Source of the DNA: Pseudomonas khavaziana
GTDB taxonomy: Bacteria > Pseudomonadota > Gammaproteobacteria > Pseudomonadales > Pseudomonadaceae
DNA length: 64,000 nucleotides
Assembly (NCBI RefSeq): GCF_019145205.1
Contig: NZ_JAHSTT010000005.1
Location: 1-64,000 of the forward strand
Reading direction: 5' to 3'
A model generated the notes under the pieces. The model saw only the letters and a program-made list of their open reading frames with translations. It made no database searches and was not told the origin of the DNA. Shown in pieces: positions 18,156-27,357 of this stretch (the first letter of the stretch is position 1; each line of letters begins with the position of its first letter). Made by a program: the position numbers and the translations under genes.

Positions 18156-19043
18156 ATGAAGATTGCATTTATCGGCCTGGGCAACATGGGCGCACCCATG
18201 GCCCGTAACCTGATCAAGGCCGGGCACGCGCTGAACCTGTTCGACCTGAACCAGACCGTGCTCAAGGAACTCGCCGAATTGGGCGGCACCATCAGCAGCT
18301 CGCCCCGTGATGCGGCCCAAGGCGCGGAACTGGTGATTACCATGCTGCCGGCCGCCGCCCACGTGCGCAGCGTCTGGCTTAATGAAGACGGCGTGCTCGC
18401 AGGCATCGGCAAAGGCGTGCCAGCGGTGGATTGCAGCACCATCGACCCGCAGACCATCCGTGATGTCGCGGCAGCGGCGGCAAAACAGGGCGTGGCCGTG
18501 GCCGATGCACCGGTTTCCGGCGGCACTGGCGGCGCACAAGCCGGGACGCTGACCTTCATGGTCGGCGCCAACCCGGAACTGTTCGCCACCCTGCAGCCGG
18601 TATTGGCGCAGATGGGCCGCAATATCGTGCACTGCGGTGATGTCGGCACCGGGCAAATCGCCAAGATCTGCAACAACCTGCTGTTGGGTATCAGCATGGT
18701 CGGCGTCAGCGAAGCCATGGCCCTGGGGGATGCGCTCGGCATTGATACGCAAGTGCTGGCCGGCATCATCAACAGTTCCACCGGGCGCTGCTGGAGTTCG
18801 GACACCTACAACCCTTGGCCCGGCGTGATCGAAACTGCGCCGTCATCGCGTGGTTACACCGGTGGTTTTGGTGCCGATCTGATGCTCAAGGATTTGGGCC
18901 TGGCCACTGAAGCGGCACGTCAGGCACACCAGCCGGTGATCCTCGGTGCGGTGGCCCAGCAGCTCTATCAATCGATGAGCCAGCGTGGGGAAGGGGGTAA
19001 GGACTTCTCGGCGATCATCAACAGCTATCGCAAGCCTAAATAG
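18156..19043 (+). CDS. mmsB: 3-Hydroxyisobutyrate dehydrogenase
   Basis: This NAD-dependent enzyme oxidises 3-hydroxyisobutyrate to methylmalonate semialdehyde, the step before MmsA. The 295-aa product starts with the Rossmann motif GLGNMGAPMARNL, has the substrate-binding signature DAPVSGGTGGAQAGTL (about 122-137), and the catalytic lysine region GQIAKICNNLLLG (about 165-178). A Shine-Dalgarno (GGGAGA) precedes the start. It is the second gene of the mmsAB operon. Confidence 0.94.
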   Translation: MKIAFIGLGNMGAPMARNLIKAGHALNLFDLNQTVLKELAELGGTISSSPRDAAQGAELVITMLPAAAHVRSVWLNEDGVLAGIGKGVPAVDCSTIDPQTIRDVAAAAAKQGVAVADAPVSGGTGGAQAGTLTFMVGANPELFATLQPVLAQMGRNIVHCGDVGTGQIAKICNNLLLGISMVGVSEAMALGDALGIDTQVLAGIINSSTGRCWSSDTYNPWPGVIETAPSSRGYTGGFGADLMLKDLGLATEAARQAHQPVILGAVAQQLYQSMSQRGEGGKDFSAIINSYRKPK

Positions 19044-19088
19044 GGCGGTTTCCGGGGCCAGCAAACAGCTGGCTCCCGGTTTTGCGGG

Positions 19089-19433
19089 TCAGGCAAACAC
19101 AAAATACTTACGCACCGTCTCGACCACTTCCCAAGTGCCCTTCATCCCCGGTTCCACCACAAAGATATCCCCAGCGCGCAAATGAATCGGCTCCATGCCT
19201 TCCGGCGTGATCACGCAGTAGCCTTCCTGGAAATGGCAGTATTCCCACTTCACGTATTCGACATACCACTTGCCCGGCGTGCAGATCCAGGTGCCCATGA
19301 TCTTGCTGCCGTCTTCGCTGGTGTAGGCGTTGAGGTTGACGGTGTGCGGGTCGCCTTCGAGCTTTTCCCATTTGCAGGCATCCAGGACCGGCAGTGGGTG
19401 GGTGTCGCGCAGTACGGTGATGGGCTTGGACAT
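19089..19433 (-). CDS. Small cupin protein (DUF861-like)
   Basis: The 114-aa single-domain cupin resembles the C-terminal cupin of ureidoglycine aminohydrolase-type proteins: YVEYVKWEYCHFQEGYCVI, then GMEPIHLRAGDIFVVEPGMKG, the second cupin box. The start at ATG 19433 removes an unlikely basic N-terminal extension. The first metal-binding box is weak, so catalysis is uncertain; many relatives are called ethanolamine-utilisation-type cupins without proof. It lies convergent to mmsB and alone. Confidence 0.75.
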   Translation of the reverse strand: MSKPITVLRDTHPLPVLDACKWEKLEGDPHTVNLNAYTSEDGSKIMGTWICTPGKWYVEYVKWEYCHFQEGYCVITPEGMEPIHLRAGDIFVVEPGMKGTWEVVETVRKYFVFA

Positions 19434-19530
19434 GATGCCTCCGAGGCAAGGGTAGAAGAATCGAACCCTATAGCGTCGCGGCTGGGGCTGGTGGTCTGGA
19501 CTCGACATCGGTATGCCCAGAAGCGCAGTT

Positions 19531-19623
19531 AATGTGGGAGGGGGCCTGCTCCCGATAGCAGTGTGTCAGTCACCGCTATGGCTACTGACACACCACTATC
19601 GGGAGCAAGCCCCCTCCCACATT
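19531..19623. repeat. REPIN, G-rich family
   Basis: Two inverted REPs (AATGTGGGAGGGGGCCTGCTCCCGAT and its near complement) lie about 40 bp apart, with the inner complementary TGTGTCAGT/ACTGACACA. It fills part of the 329-bp gap between the cupin gene and kynB. The rest of that gap is AT-rich and should hold the kynB promoter, which I could not place exactly. Confidence 0.9.
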
Positions 19624-19762
19624 GGATCTGTGTGAATTGTTCGGTAATTTGTCTTTTTATCGCAGTAACTGCGAAAGAATTCGCCCATAACGCCAGAATT
19701 CGCAAGAAAATTCACAGCTGGCCCTCGTATCATTCACCCCAGTACCCCGTGAGAGCCTTGCA

Positions 19763-20413
19763 ATGAACCCAATAAAAACGTGGTGGGATATCAGCCCGCC
19801 CTTGAGCACGGCGACCCCGACCTGGCCGGGCGATACGCCGTTCCAGGAAGAGCGCGTGTGGCAGTTCGGCCCGGAGTGCCCGGTGAATGTGGGGCGCGTG
19901 ACCTTGTCGCCGCACACTGGCGCCCATGTGGATGCTCCGCTGCATTACAGTGCCGACGGTGCGCCGATTGGCGAGGTGTCGTTGGACGTGTACATGGGCC
20001 CGTGCCGGGTGCTGCATTGCCTGGGCAGCGGCGCGTTGGTGCAGCCACACCAGTTGCAAGGCCGTGTGGATAACCTGCCGGAGCGCGTGCTGCTGCGCAC
20101 TTATCCACAAGCGCCGCTCAGCGAATGGGATGCGAATTTCACCGCCATCGCCCCACAAACCATTGAACTGCTCGCCAGCCTGGGTGTGCGCCTGATCGGT
20201 ATCGACACGCCGTCCCTGGACCCGCAACAGTCCAAGACCATGGATTCCCACAACGCCGTAGCCCGTCACGGCATGGCGATCCTCGAAGGCATCGTGCTCG
20301 ATGAGGTACCGGAGGGCGACTATGAGCTGATCGCACTGCCGCTGCGCTTTGCCAACCTCGATGCCAGCCCGGTCCGCGCAATCCTGCGCCCGCTCAAGGA
20401 GCCCACGCGATGA
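19763..20413 (+). CDS. kynB: Kynurenine formamidase
   Basis: KynB is a metal-dependent arylformamidase that hydrolyses N-formylkynurenine to kynurenine and formate. The 216-aa protein has the KynB/cyclase-like metal site HTGAHVDAP (His51, His55, Asp57), the segment [13 protein letters not shown] and the C-terminal [21 protein letters not shown]. It overlaps kynA by ATGA, so the order is formamidase first, then dioxygenase, in one operon. Control by the KynR homologue at 30.9 kb is likely but not shown here. Confidence 0.95.
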   Translation: MNPIKTWWDISPPLSTATPTWPGDTPFQEERVWQFGPECPVNVGRVTLSPHTGAHVDAPLHYSADGAPIGEVSLDVYMGPCRVLHCLGSGALVQPHQLQGRVDNLPERVLLRTYPQAPLSEWDANFTAIAPQTIELLASLGVRLIGIDTPSLDPQQSKTMDSHNAVARHGMAILEGIVLDEVPEGDYELIALPLRFANLDASPVRAILRPLKEPTR

Positions 20414-21267
20414 GCCAATGTCCCTTCTCTGCCGATTACCAGCCACCGGAAGAATGGCATAACGCCGAACTGAATTTTTCCGAGTCCATGAGCTATGGCG
20501 ACTACCTGGACCTGGGCAAAGTCCTCAGTGCCCAGCACCCGCTGTCGCCGGACCATAACGAAATGCTCTTCATCATCCAGCACCAGACTTCGGAGCTGTG
20601 GATGAAACTGATGCTCCACGAACTCAAGGCCGCCCGCGAACACGTGCGCCTGGGTGAGTTGCCGCCGGCGTTCAAGATGCTGGCGCGAGTCTCGCGGATC
20701 TTCGACCAACTGGTGCACGCCTGGGCGGTGCTGGCGACCATGACGCCGTCGGAGTACAAGGCAATTCGCCCGTTCCTGGGGCAGTCGTCGGGGTTCCAGT
20801 CGTTCCAGTACCGCGAGATTGAATTCATCCTCGGCAACAAGAGCCCGGCATTGCTGCGCCCCCATGCCCATCGGCCGCAATTGTTGCAGGAACTTCAGGT
20901 GGCGATTGCCACGCCGTCGCTATATGACGAGGCGATCAACCTGATGATCAAGGCGGGGCTGGCGATTGATCCCCAGCGCGCCGAGCGCGACCCGACGGCG
21001 GCCACAGTGCACGATGAGTCGGTGGAGGCGGCGTGGCGTGAGGTGTATCGCGACCCGAGCCGGTATTGGGATTTGTATCAGTTGGCCGAGAAGTTCATCG
21101 ACCTGGAGGATTCGTTCCGGCAATGGCGCTTCCGGCATGTGACCACGGTGGAGCGGATCATTGGTTTTCAGCCGGGCACCGGTGGCACCGAAGGCGTGGG
21201 TTACCTGCGCAAGATGCTCGACACAGTATTGTTTCCCGAACTTTGGCGAGTACGCTCGACCCTCTAA
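20410..21267 (+). CDS. kynA: Tryptophan 2,3-dioxygenase
   Basis: KynA is a heme enzyme that opens the indole ring of L-tryptophan to N-formylkynurenine. The 285-aa product has the substrate segment [14 protein letters not shown] (about 57-70), and the C-terminal [13 protein letters not shown] and [13 protein letters not shown] signatures; the histidine of RFRHV is the expected heme ligand. It overlaps the end of kynB and is followed by an intrinsic terminator 4 bp after its stop. Confidence 0.96.
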   Translation: MSQCPFSADYQPPEEWHNAELNFSESMSYGDYLDLGKVLSAQHPLSPDHNEMLFIIQHQTSELWMKLMLHELKAAREHVRLGELPPAFKMLARVSRIFDQLVHAWAVLATMTPSEYKAIRPFLGQSSGFQSFQYREIEFILGNKSPALLRPHAHRPQLLQELQVAIATPSLYDEAINLMIKAGLAIDPQRAERDPTAATVHDESVEAAWREVYRDPSRYWDLYQLAEKFIDLEDSFRQWRFRHVTTVERIIGFQPGTGGTEGVGYLRKMLDTVLFPELWRVRSTL

Positions 21268-21270
21268 ACA

Positions 21271-21298
21271 AAAAGCCCCGGATTACCGGGGCTTTTCA
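21271..21298 (+). terminator. Intrinsic terminator of kynBA
   Basis: The stem GCCCCGG/CCGGGGC with loop ATTA is preceded by AAAA and followed by TTTTC. It lies immediately after the kynA stop. Confidence 0.85.
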
Positions 21299-21315
21299 TT
21301 TGGAGTGCAGTTAAA

Positions 21316-21408
21316 AATGTGGGAGGGGGCTTGCTCCCGATGGCAGTGTGTCAGCCACTGGATGTGCTGGCTGACACACTGTCATCGGGAGCAAGCCCCC
21401 TCCCACAT
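21316..21408. repeat. REPIN, G-rich family
   Basis: Two inverted REPs of the GTGGGAGGGGGCTTGCTCCCGAT form lie about 45 bp apart, between kynA and the convergent permease gene, whose stop codon is 3 bp away. Confidence 0.92.
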
Positions 21409-21411
21409 GGG

Positions 21412-22812
21412 TTATTGCGTTACTGCAACCGTCGTGTTTCTCATCCGCAACCGATAGGCCACATAGATAATCCCCACCCACACCGGCATTGCATACACCG
21501 ACTCGCGAATTCCAGGGATTGCGAGCATTACGCTGATGATCATCAGCATGAACGCCAGGCACAGGTAATTGCTGAACGGGAACCAGAAGGTCTTGAACGA
21601 CGGCGTCACGCCTTGCTGGCCCATGGCCTTGCGGAACTTGATATGGGTGATGCTGATCAGCGCCCAGTTGATCATCAGCGAAGCAACCACCAGCGCAAAC
21701 AGCAACTCCAGGGCACTCTGCGGCGCGACATAGTTGACCACCACGCACAGCATCGTCACCAACGCCGAAATCGCCAAGGCCCGCAGCGGCACGCCTTGCT
21801 TGTTGAGCTTCATCAGCGCCTTGGGCGCGTCACCTTGCTCGGCCAGGCCGAACAGCATGCGGCTGTTGCAGTACACGCCGCTGTTGTACACCGACAACGC
21901 CGCGGTCAGCACCACGAAGTTGAGGATGTGGGCGGCGGTGTCGTTGCCGATCAGCGAGAAGATCTGCACAAACGGGCTGCCGCTGTAGGCATCGCCGGAC
22001 GCGCCGAGGGTCTGCAGCAGTTGATCCCACGGGTACAGCGACAACAGCACGGTCAGCGCGCCGACGTAGAAAATCAGGATGCGGTACACCACCTGGTTGA
22101 TCGCCTTGGGGATCACTTTGCGCGGCTCGCTGGCCTCGGCGGCGGTGATGCCGACCAGTTCCAGCCCACCGAACGAGAACATGATGAAGGCCATGGACAT
22201 CAACAGCCCCATGCCGCCATTGGGGAAGAACCCGCCATGGCTCCACAGGTTGCTGACCGAGGCTTGCGGGCCACCAGTGCCGCTGAACAACAGGTAGCAG
22301 CCGAGCACGATCATGCCGACAATCGCCACCACCTTGATGATCGCAAACCAGAACTCGGCTTCGCCGAAGAACTTCACGTTCAGGGTGTTGATCAGGTTCA
22401 CCGCGACAAAGAACACCAGGGCGCTGACCCAGGTCGGAATCTCCGGCCACCAGAATTGGATGTACTTGCCCACGGCCGTCAGTTCGGCCATGCCCACCAG
22501 CACATACAGCACCCAGTAGTTCCAGCCCGCCAAAAAGCCCGCGTAGCCGCCCCAGTACTTGTGCGCGAAGTGGCTGAAGGAGCCGGCCACCGGTTCCTCG
22601 ACGATCATCTCGCCGAGCTGGCGCATGATCAGGAACGCGATAAACCCGGCCACTGCATAGCCCAGGATCATCGACGGCCCCGCCGACTTGAGCACCCCGG
22701 CCGAGCCGAGGAACAAGCCTGTACCAATCGCACCTCCCAAGGCGATCAGCTGAATGTGCCGGTTCTTCAGGCCTCGCTTGAGGCCCACCGGGTTAACCAT
22801 GTCATCCGCCAT
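21412..22812 (-). CDS. APC-family aromatic amino-acid permease (AroP-like)
   Basis: The 466-aa permease has about twelve transmembrane helices. The N-terminal GLKRGLKNRHIQLIALGGAI and the segments GWNYWVLYVLVGMAELTAVG and FGGLELVGITAAEASEP are characteristic of the AroP/PheP group (aromatic amino-acid:proton symport). The ATG at 22812 is preferred over 22818 because GAAGGGA then lies 6 nt upstream. Its place beside kynBA suggests tryptophan or kynurenine uptake. The substrate is inferred from family and context. Confidence 0.87.
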   Translation of the reverse strand: MADDMVNPVGLKRGLKNRHIQLIALGGAIGTGLFLGSAGVLKSAGPSMILGYAVAGFIAFLIMRQLGEMIVEEPVAGSFSHFAHKYWGGYAGFLAGWNYWVLYVLVGMAELTAVGKYIQFWWPEIPTWVSALVFFVAVNLINTLNVKFFGEAEFWFAIIKVVAIVGMIVLGCYLLFSGTGGPQASVSNLWSHGGFFPNGGMGLLMSMAFIMFSFGGLELVGITAAEASEPRKVIPKAINQVVYRILIFYVGALTVLLSLYPWDQLLQTLGASGDAYSGSPFVQIFSLIGNDTAAHILNFVVLTAALSVYNSGVYCNSRMLFGLAEQGDAPKALMKLNKQGVPLRALAISALVTMLCVVVNYVAPQSALELLFALVVASLMINWALISITHIKFRKAMGQQGVTPSFKTFWFPFSNYLCLAFMLMIISVMLAIPGIRESVYAMPVWVGIIYVAYRLRMRNTTVAVTQ

Positions 22813-22883
22813 TAACATTCCCTTCTACTTGTTTTTCTCAAGGGTGATTGCACGCCGCATCGGCCCCTCAGAACTGCTGAGGG

Positions 22884-23891
22884 TCAGATATTACTCTGCG
22901 TAAACTTTTCGTAATACAGCTGAACGCCATCAAGTGCCTGATCCGCCAGCCATTGTTGGATGGATTCGACCATTGGCGGGGGACCGCACAGGTACATATC
23001 CGCCGATCTGTCCCGCAATTCGGCCAGGTCAAAATGCTCGGTAAGGTAACCGCGCTTGCCGGGCCAGTCATCGGAGGGCTCGCTGAGCACTTCGGTGTAG
23101 CGAAAGCCCGGGATTTTCCCCGCGTAGTCCTGGATACGCGCCGCTTCGCATAAATCCTCGGCACCGCGCACGCCGTAGTACAGGTGCACCGGTTGCGCAC
23201 AGCCGTTGGCCGCCAGCTCATCGAGCATGCCCAGCAACGCCGACAAGCCGGTGCCGCCCGCCACCAGCACCAGCGGCTGGGTGACATGGCGCAGGTAGAA
23301 CGCACCCAATGGCGCCTCCAGCAGCATCTCGTCGCCCACCTGGCAGCGCTCGCGCAAATAGTTGCTCATCACCCCATCCGGCAGCAGGCGCACCAGGAAT
23401 TGCAGTGGGTTGCCCGGCCGATTAGCGAAGGAGTAGGAGCGCCAACTGTCGGTGCCGGGCACCGCGAGGCGAGCGTATTGGCCGGGCAGGAAATCCAGTG
23501 GCTGCTCCAGTTGCACCTGCAAGATCGCCGTGCTGGTCGATATTTGCTTCACCGCGCTCACTGTGCCGCGTACTTGCACTGGCCCGGACGCATTGCACAG
23601 GCTTGAATCGAAGTCGAAGTAGAAGGTGGCGTCGGACTGCACCCGGGTCTGGCAACTGAGCATCTTGCGTTGTTGCAGGTCGAGGCTGGAGAGCGCTTCG
23701 TCGTCTACATAGTCCTGGGTGTAATCCCCCGATTCGCAACGGCCCTGGCAGGTACCGCACACGCCTTCGCGGCAATCCAGCGGGATCTTGATGCCGTTGC
23801 GCAGGGCCGCATCCAAGAGGATTTCATTGGCGCCGACCGGAAAGAACAGGGTTTTGCCATCGGCAAAACTGAAGGCCACTTTGTGATTCAT
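22884..23891 (-). CDS. antC: Anthranilate 1,2-dioxygenase electron-transfer component
   Basis: This reductase passes electrons from NADH through FAD and a plant-type [2Fe-2S] cluster to the AntAB oxygenase. The 335-aa product has the cluster ligands Cys40, Cys45, Cys48 and Cys80, the FAD motif RSYSFAN (about 159) and the NAD-binding GGTGLSALLGML and YLCGPPPM motifs. It is the third gene of antABC. The antB-antC gap holds a REPIN. BenC would be an alternative by sequence alone, but the antR and kyn context favours anthranilate. Confidence 0.92.
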   Translation of the reverse strand: MNHKVAFSFADGKTLFFPVGANEILLDAALRNGIKIPLDCREGVCGTCQGRCESGDYTQDYVDDEALSSLDLQQRKMLSCQTRVQSDATFYFDFDSSLCNASGPVQVRGTVSAVKQISTSTAILQVQLEQPLDFLPGQYARLAVPGTDSWRSYSFANRPGNPLQFLVRLLPDGVMSNYLRERCQVGDEMLLEAPLGAFYLRHVTQPLVLVAGGTGLSALLGMLDELAANGCAQPVHLYYGVRGAEDLCEAARIQDYAGKIPGFRYTEVLSEPSDDWPGKRGYLTEHFDLAELRDRSADMYLCGPPPMVESIQQWLADQALDGVQLYYEKFTQSNI

Positions 23892-23921
23892 TCACATGAC
23901 TCCGTGGATAGGTATGAACAC

Positions 23922-24024
23922 CTGTAGGAGCGAGCTTGCTCGCGAAGAACTTCAACGATGACGCCGGGTAGCCTGATGCACGCGGTGTGCTTGAGTTTTT
24001 CGCGAGCAAGCTCGCTCCTACAGG
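23922..24024. repeat. REPIN, GTAGGAGCGAGC family, inside the ant operon
   Basis: Two inverted CCTGTAGGAGCGAGCTTGCTCGCG palindromes lie about 55 bp apart. It sits between antB and antC and so is transcribed within the operon, where it could alter mRNA stability and the AntAB:AntC ratio. Confidence 0.9.
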
Positions 24025-24038
24025 GGAATGCCCAACTG

Positions 24039-24530
24039 TTACAGGTGATAGAAATCCAGCACCGAATTGATGGTGTCGTTGAGCAGCAAGGCGTGCTTGC
24101 GGGTGATCAGCCAGCTGTCGCCCTCGGGCTTGAGGCGATAGGTTGCGTGCCCATAGAACTGCTCGGACGTAGCCAGCCGATAAAACAGCGTGTGCCAGTT
24201 CAAGCGCACCTCCAAGGTGCCGTCGCTTTGTTCGGCAATGCGTACGTTATTGATCAGGTGCAAGGTGCGCGGCATCGGTGTGGCTGAGGCGGCCTTGCCG
24301 GTGCGCAGACGGAACACGCGGTCTTCCAGGCCCGAACGGTTGGCGTAGTAGATCAACGACATCTCACGCTTGGGGTCGCGGGTGTAGACGTGTTCCGAGT
24401 CCCACTGCGGCAGGTGGAATTCACTCTGCGGGTCGAACAACTGCACATAGGCATCCCAGTCCTGGGCGTCGCACAGTTCGGATTTTCGGTAGAAAAACTG
24501 CTCGATCTGGTACTGCAATTGCGCATTCAT
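24039..24530 (-). CDS. antB: Anthranilate 1,2-dioxygenase small subunit
   Basis: This is the beta subunit of the ring-hydroxylating dioxygenase, a structural partner of AntA. The 163-aa product has the NTF2-like ring-hydroxylase beta fold: YQIEQFFYRKSELCD at the N-terminus and LHLINNVRIAEQ in the middle. The start is ATG 24530, overlapping the antA stop by one base (TGATG), with GGAGGTGA 5 nt upstream. A GTG at 24533 is also in frame but less well placed. Confidence 0.92.
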   Translation of the reverse strand: MNAQLQYQIEQFFYRKSELCDAQDWDAYVQLFDPQSEFHLPQWDSEHVYTRDPKREMSLIYYANRSGLEDRVFRLRTGKAASATPMPRTLHLINNVRIAEQSDGTLEVRLNWHTLFYRLATSEQFYGHATYRLKPEGDSWLITRKHALLLNDTINSVLDFYHL

Positions 24531-25921
24531 CACTTCACCTCCCGCAGTGTCAGCGCTTGCCGGTCCAGGCCCTTGAGCAGGAACTGCTGCCAGTTGCGAT
24601 GCTGGTTGACGTACAGGCCTTCGTGGGTGAACTCGGTGCCGGTCATGGCTGGTTGGATGCCAATGGCTTCGCTGTTGGGAGTAGGTCCGGTTTCCCAGCG
24701 GTGGCTGCCCCGTGAGATATCGCTCCAGCGCTCCAGGCGGCCCTGGAAACCGCGCTGGGCTTCGCGAAATTCCACCAGGTCGTCCGGCGTACCCATGCCC
24801 GAGACGTTGAAGAAATCCTCGAATTGGCGAATGCGGTTTTCGCGATCTGCATCGGACTCACCCTTCACACCCAGGCACTGGCTGATGATCTCGGTCTTGT
24901 TCCAGGCCACAGGGCGGATGATGCGCAGCTGTGAGCTGATCTGGTCGAGGAAGAACAGGCTGGGGTAGATGTTCAGGTTGCGCAGGCGGTGCATCATCCA
25001 CTCGGCCTTTTGCTGGCCGTGCTCTTGCACCAGGCGCGGCATGATGGTGGCGTAGCCGGAGCGCACGCTGGGGTTGGGCATGTCGCTGAACAACACGCTG
25101 TGGCCGTTGTTGAAGGCGAACCAGCCGTCGTCGGTATTGGCGTCACCGGCGCCGAGCTTGCTGTAGTCCAAGGTCGTGCTGGAATCTGTGCCGTTCTCCG
25201 TATTGACCTGCTGGCGATGCTGCACCGTGGCCACGTAGTTGTAGTGCACGGTGCTGACGTGATAACCGTCCAGGCCGTTTTCGTTTTGCAGTTTCCAGTT
25301 GCCGTCATAGGTGTAGGCGGACTTGCCCGGCAGCACCTCCAGCTCCCCCGTGGCGGATTGCGCCACCATCATGTCGAAAAACACTTTGGCGTCGCCGAGG
25401 AAGTCTTCGAGGCTGTCCGTGCCCTGCACGTCGAGGCTGATAAACACAAAGCCCTTGTAGCTGTCGATGCGGGCTTTTTTCAGGCCTCGGGTGGCTTTGT
25501 CAAACCCTTCCGGATATTCCCCGGGTGCCTTGACCTTCACCAGCCGGCCGTCGCTCTTGTAGCACCAGGCGTGGAACGGGCAGGTAAAGGTGGACTGGTT
25601 GCCCTTGCCCACCCGGGTGAGGGTGGTGCCGCGATGTTGGCAGGCATTGATCAACGCGTTGAGCCGGCCTTCGCCATCGCGGGTGATGATCATTGGTTGG
25701 CGCCCGGCGCGCATCGTCACGAAGTCGTGGTTGTTCGCCAGCTCGCTTTCGTGGCAGGCGTAGATCCAGTTCTTTTCGAAGATCAGTTCCATCTCCAGCT
25801 CGAACAACTCAGGCTCGGTGAACATGTCGCGGGCGATGCGAAACACCGCATCGGCCGGGCGAAAATCCAGGCAGCTTTCGATAAAAATCTTCCACTGCTC
25901 GACGCTTCTTGCACCACTCAT
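24530..25921 (-). CDS. antA: Anthranilate 1,2-dioxygenase large subunit
   Basis: AntA is the catalytic alpha subunit; with AntBC it converts anthranilate to catechol, CO2 and ammonia. The 463-aa product has a Rieske [2Fe-2S] site, CQHRGTTL...CPFHAW, around residues 95-115 and a C-terminal mononuclear-iron domain including GLDGYHVSTVH. The ATG at 25921 has AAAGG 8 nt upstream; an upstream GTG (25930) is less likely. It is the first gene of antABC and divergent from antR. Confidence 0.94.
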   Translation of the reverse strand: MSGARSVEQWKIFIESCLDFRPADAVFRIARDMFTEPELFELEMELIFEKNWIYACHESELANNHDFVTMRAGRQPMIITRDGEGRLNALINACQHRGTTLTRVGKGNQSTFTCPFHAWCYKSDGRLVKVKAPGEYPEGFDKATRGLKKARIDSYKGFVFISLDVQGTDSLEDFLGDAKVFFDMMVAQSATGELEVLPGKSAYTYDGNWKLQNENGLDGYHVSTVHYNYVATVQHRQQVNTENGTDSSTTLDYSKLGAGDANTDDGWFAFNNGHSVLFSDMPNPSVRSGYATIMPRLVQEHGQQKAEWMMHRLRNLNIYPSLFFLDQISSQLRIIRPVAWNKTEIISQCLGVKGESDADRENRIRQFEDFFNVSGMGTPDDLVEFREAQRGFQGRLERWSDISRGSHRWETGPTPNSEAIGIQPAMTGTEFTHEGLYVNQHRNWQQFLLKGLDRQALTLREVK

Positions 25922-26231
25922 GGGAGGCACCTTTGATCATGGCTAAACGGTGAGCCATTAAGAGCCTGTGAGGTGGTGGCGGGCTATCCGCTTAATGGGG
26001 GAAGCTGGGCCGCAAAGTTGGGCAGCAAATACCCACGGCGGTGCGCGCAAGTGACAGCATGCGCTACTGTGATTGCAGGCGAAGGTCGCAAAAGGCTGGG
26101 CTTTATCCACATAGTCGACCTTTGCTATCCACCCAGTGGTGACCGCGCTGGCGTGGCTTGGAACTTGCTGTCGATGTTCAACGACGCGCCGCCAGAGCGC
26201 GCAAACGCCTAACCGCCGTGGGTGCAGCCCG
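25922..26231. promoter_or_regulatory. antA-antR divergent control region
   Basis: This is a 310-bp non-coding gap between divergent genes. On the antA strand the heptamer GGATAGC occurs twice (complements at 25983-25989 and 26124-26130), each preceded by CCA and six bases. This resembles half-sites of XylS-type regulators (TGCA-N6-GGNTA). A weaker GGATA copy lies at 26104-26108. No clear sigma-70 pair is obvious, as expected for an activator-dependent promoter. Confidence 0.4.
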
Positions 26232-27224
26232 ATGAGTAGCCAGACACGCGATATTCATATCCAACGCTTCGACCTGGAGGGGGCCCGCAGCTGGATGTCC
26301 GGCATCTGCGGGCCTCATCGCCTGGCTACGGCGACGCCCGAGCGCCTGCGTTTTCACCACAGTGCCAATGTGTTCAAATCTCGCGCCACCACCCTGGGCG
26401 TTATCGAATACGGCACCGATGTGACTATCGATATCGAAGATGCCGAGCACTTTCGCAGCTACAGCCTTAGCCTGCCATTGGTGGGCGAACAAGAACTGAG
26501 CAAGAACGGTGAACGCCTCAGTTCCAACCGCGACCAGGGCGTGATCATTTCCCCCAATGAACATCAGGTGCTGGCGATTTCCGGTGACTGCCGCAAGTTG
26601 CAGGTGGTGATTACCCGCGCGGCCATGAGTGAATCGCTGGAAGGTTTGTTGCAACGGCCCATCGACGCGCCGCTGCGCTTTGAATCGGTGATGGATGCGG
26701 TGGAGGGCGCCCCGGCTGCGTGGTGGCGCATGGCGCGTTACTTCATCGCCGAGCTGGAATGCCGCAGCGAGTTGTACGAGCAGGCGGCGTTCACCCGCGA
26801 CCTGGAAAGCTCACTGATCAAGGGCCTGATCCTGGCCCAGCCGAATAACTACTCCGAAGAGCTGCGTGACGTGCTGGGCGTAAAACTGCCGCATTACCTG
26901 ACCCGGGCGCGCCAGTACATCCACGACAACGCCCGCGAAGCCGTGCACCTGGAAGATCTGGAGGCGGCGGCGGGGGTGTCGCGGTTCAAGCTGTTCGATG
27001 CGTTTCGCAAGTACTTTGCGCTCTCGCCCATGGCTTATCTGAAGAAGCATCGGCTGGGGGCTGTGCGTCAGGAGATTCTTGAGCAGGGCTCGGTGCGTAC
27101 CATCTCGGAAATTGCGTTGGGTTGGGGGTTTACTCACTTGGGACGGTTTTCGGCGGAGTACCGCAAGCAGTTTGATGAATCCCCCAGCCAAACCCTGCAA
27201 CGCAAGCGCCTGCGCAGCCTTTGA
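26232..27224 (+). CDS. antR: AntR, AraC/XylS-family activator
   Basis: AntR is the likely anthranilate-responsive activator of antABC. The 330-aa product has an N-terminal effector domain like XylS/BenR (cupin-like AraC-binding-like-2) and a C-terminal double HTH: LEDLEAAAGVSRFKLFDAF (about 240-260) and ISEIALGWGFTHLGRFSAEY (about 290-310). The frame is open from 26136, but ATG 26232 (MSSQTRD) starts the recognisable domain. Its divergent position next to antA is the usual one. Confidence 0.9.
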   Translation: MSSQTRDIHIQRFDLEGARSWMSGICGPHRLATATPERLRFHHSANVFKSRATTLGVIEYGTDVTIDIEDAEHFRSYSLSLPLVGEQELSKNGERLSSNRDQGVIISPNEHQVLAISGDCRKLQVVITRAAMSESLEGLLQRPIDAPLRFESVMDAVEGAPAAWWRMARYFIAELECRSELYEQAAFTRDLESSLIKGLILAQPNNYSEELRDVLGVKLPHYLTRARQYIHDNAREAVHLEDLEAAAGVSRFKLFDAFRKYFALSPMAYLKKHRLGAVRQEILEQGSVRTISEIALGWGFTHLGRFSAEYRKQFDESPSQTLQRKRLRSL

Positions 27225-27242
27225 AAACGATGAGGATCAAAC

Positions 27243-27333
27243 TGTGGGAGGGGGCTTGCTCCCGATAGCGGCGTGTCAGCCAGTACATCCATTGACTGAC
27301 ACACCGCTATCGGGAGCAAGCCCCCTCCCACAC
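27243..27333. repeat. REPIN, G-rich family
   Basis: Two inverted GTGGGAGGGGGCTTGCTCCCGATAGCG palindromes lie about 40 bp apart, between the convergent ends of antR and catR. Confidence 0.92.
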
Positions 27334-27357
27334 TGGATTTGTGGTGCATATGGAATC

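Noticed and set aside
16578..18752. 724-codon minus-strand frame across mmsA and mmsB
   Set aside because: It is a long antisense frame caused by high GC at third positions. mmsA and mmsB on the plus strand are certain.
19531..21408. Repeated palindromes as a possible CRISPR array
   Set aside because: The repeats are REP/REPIN pairs at separate gene gaps, without regular short spacing and without cas genes.
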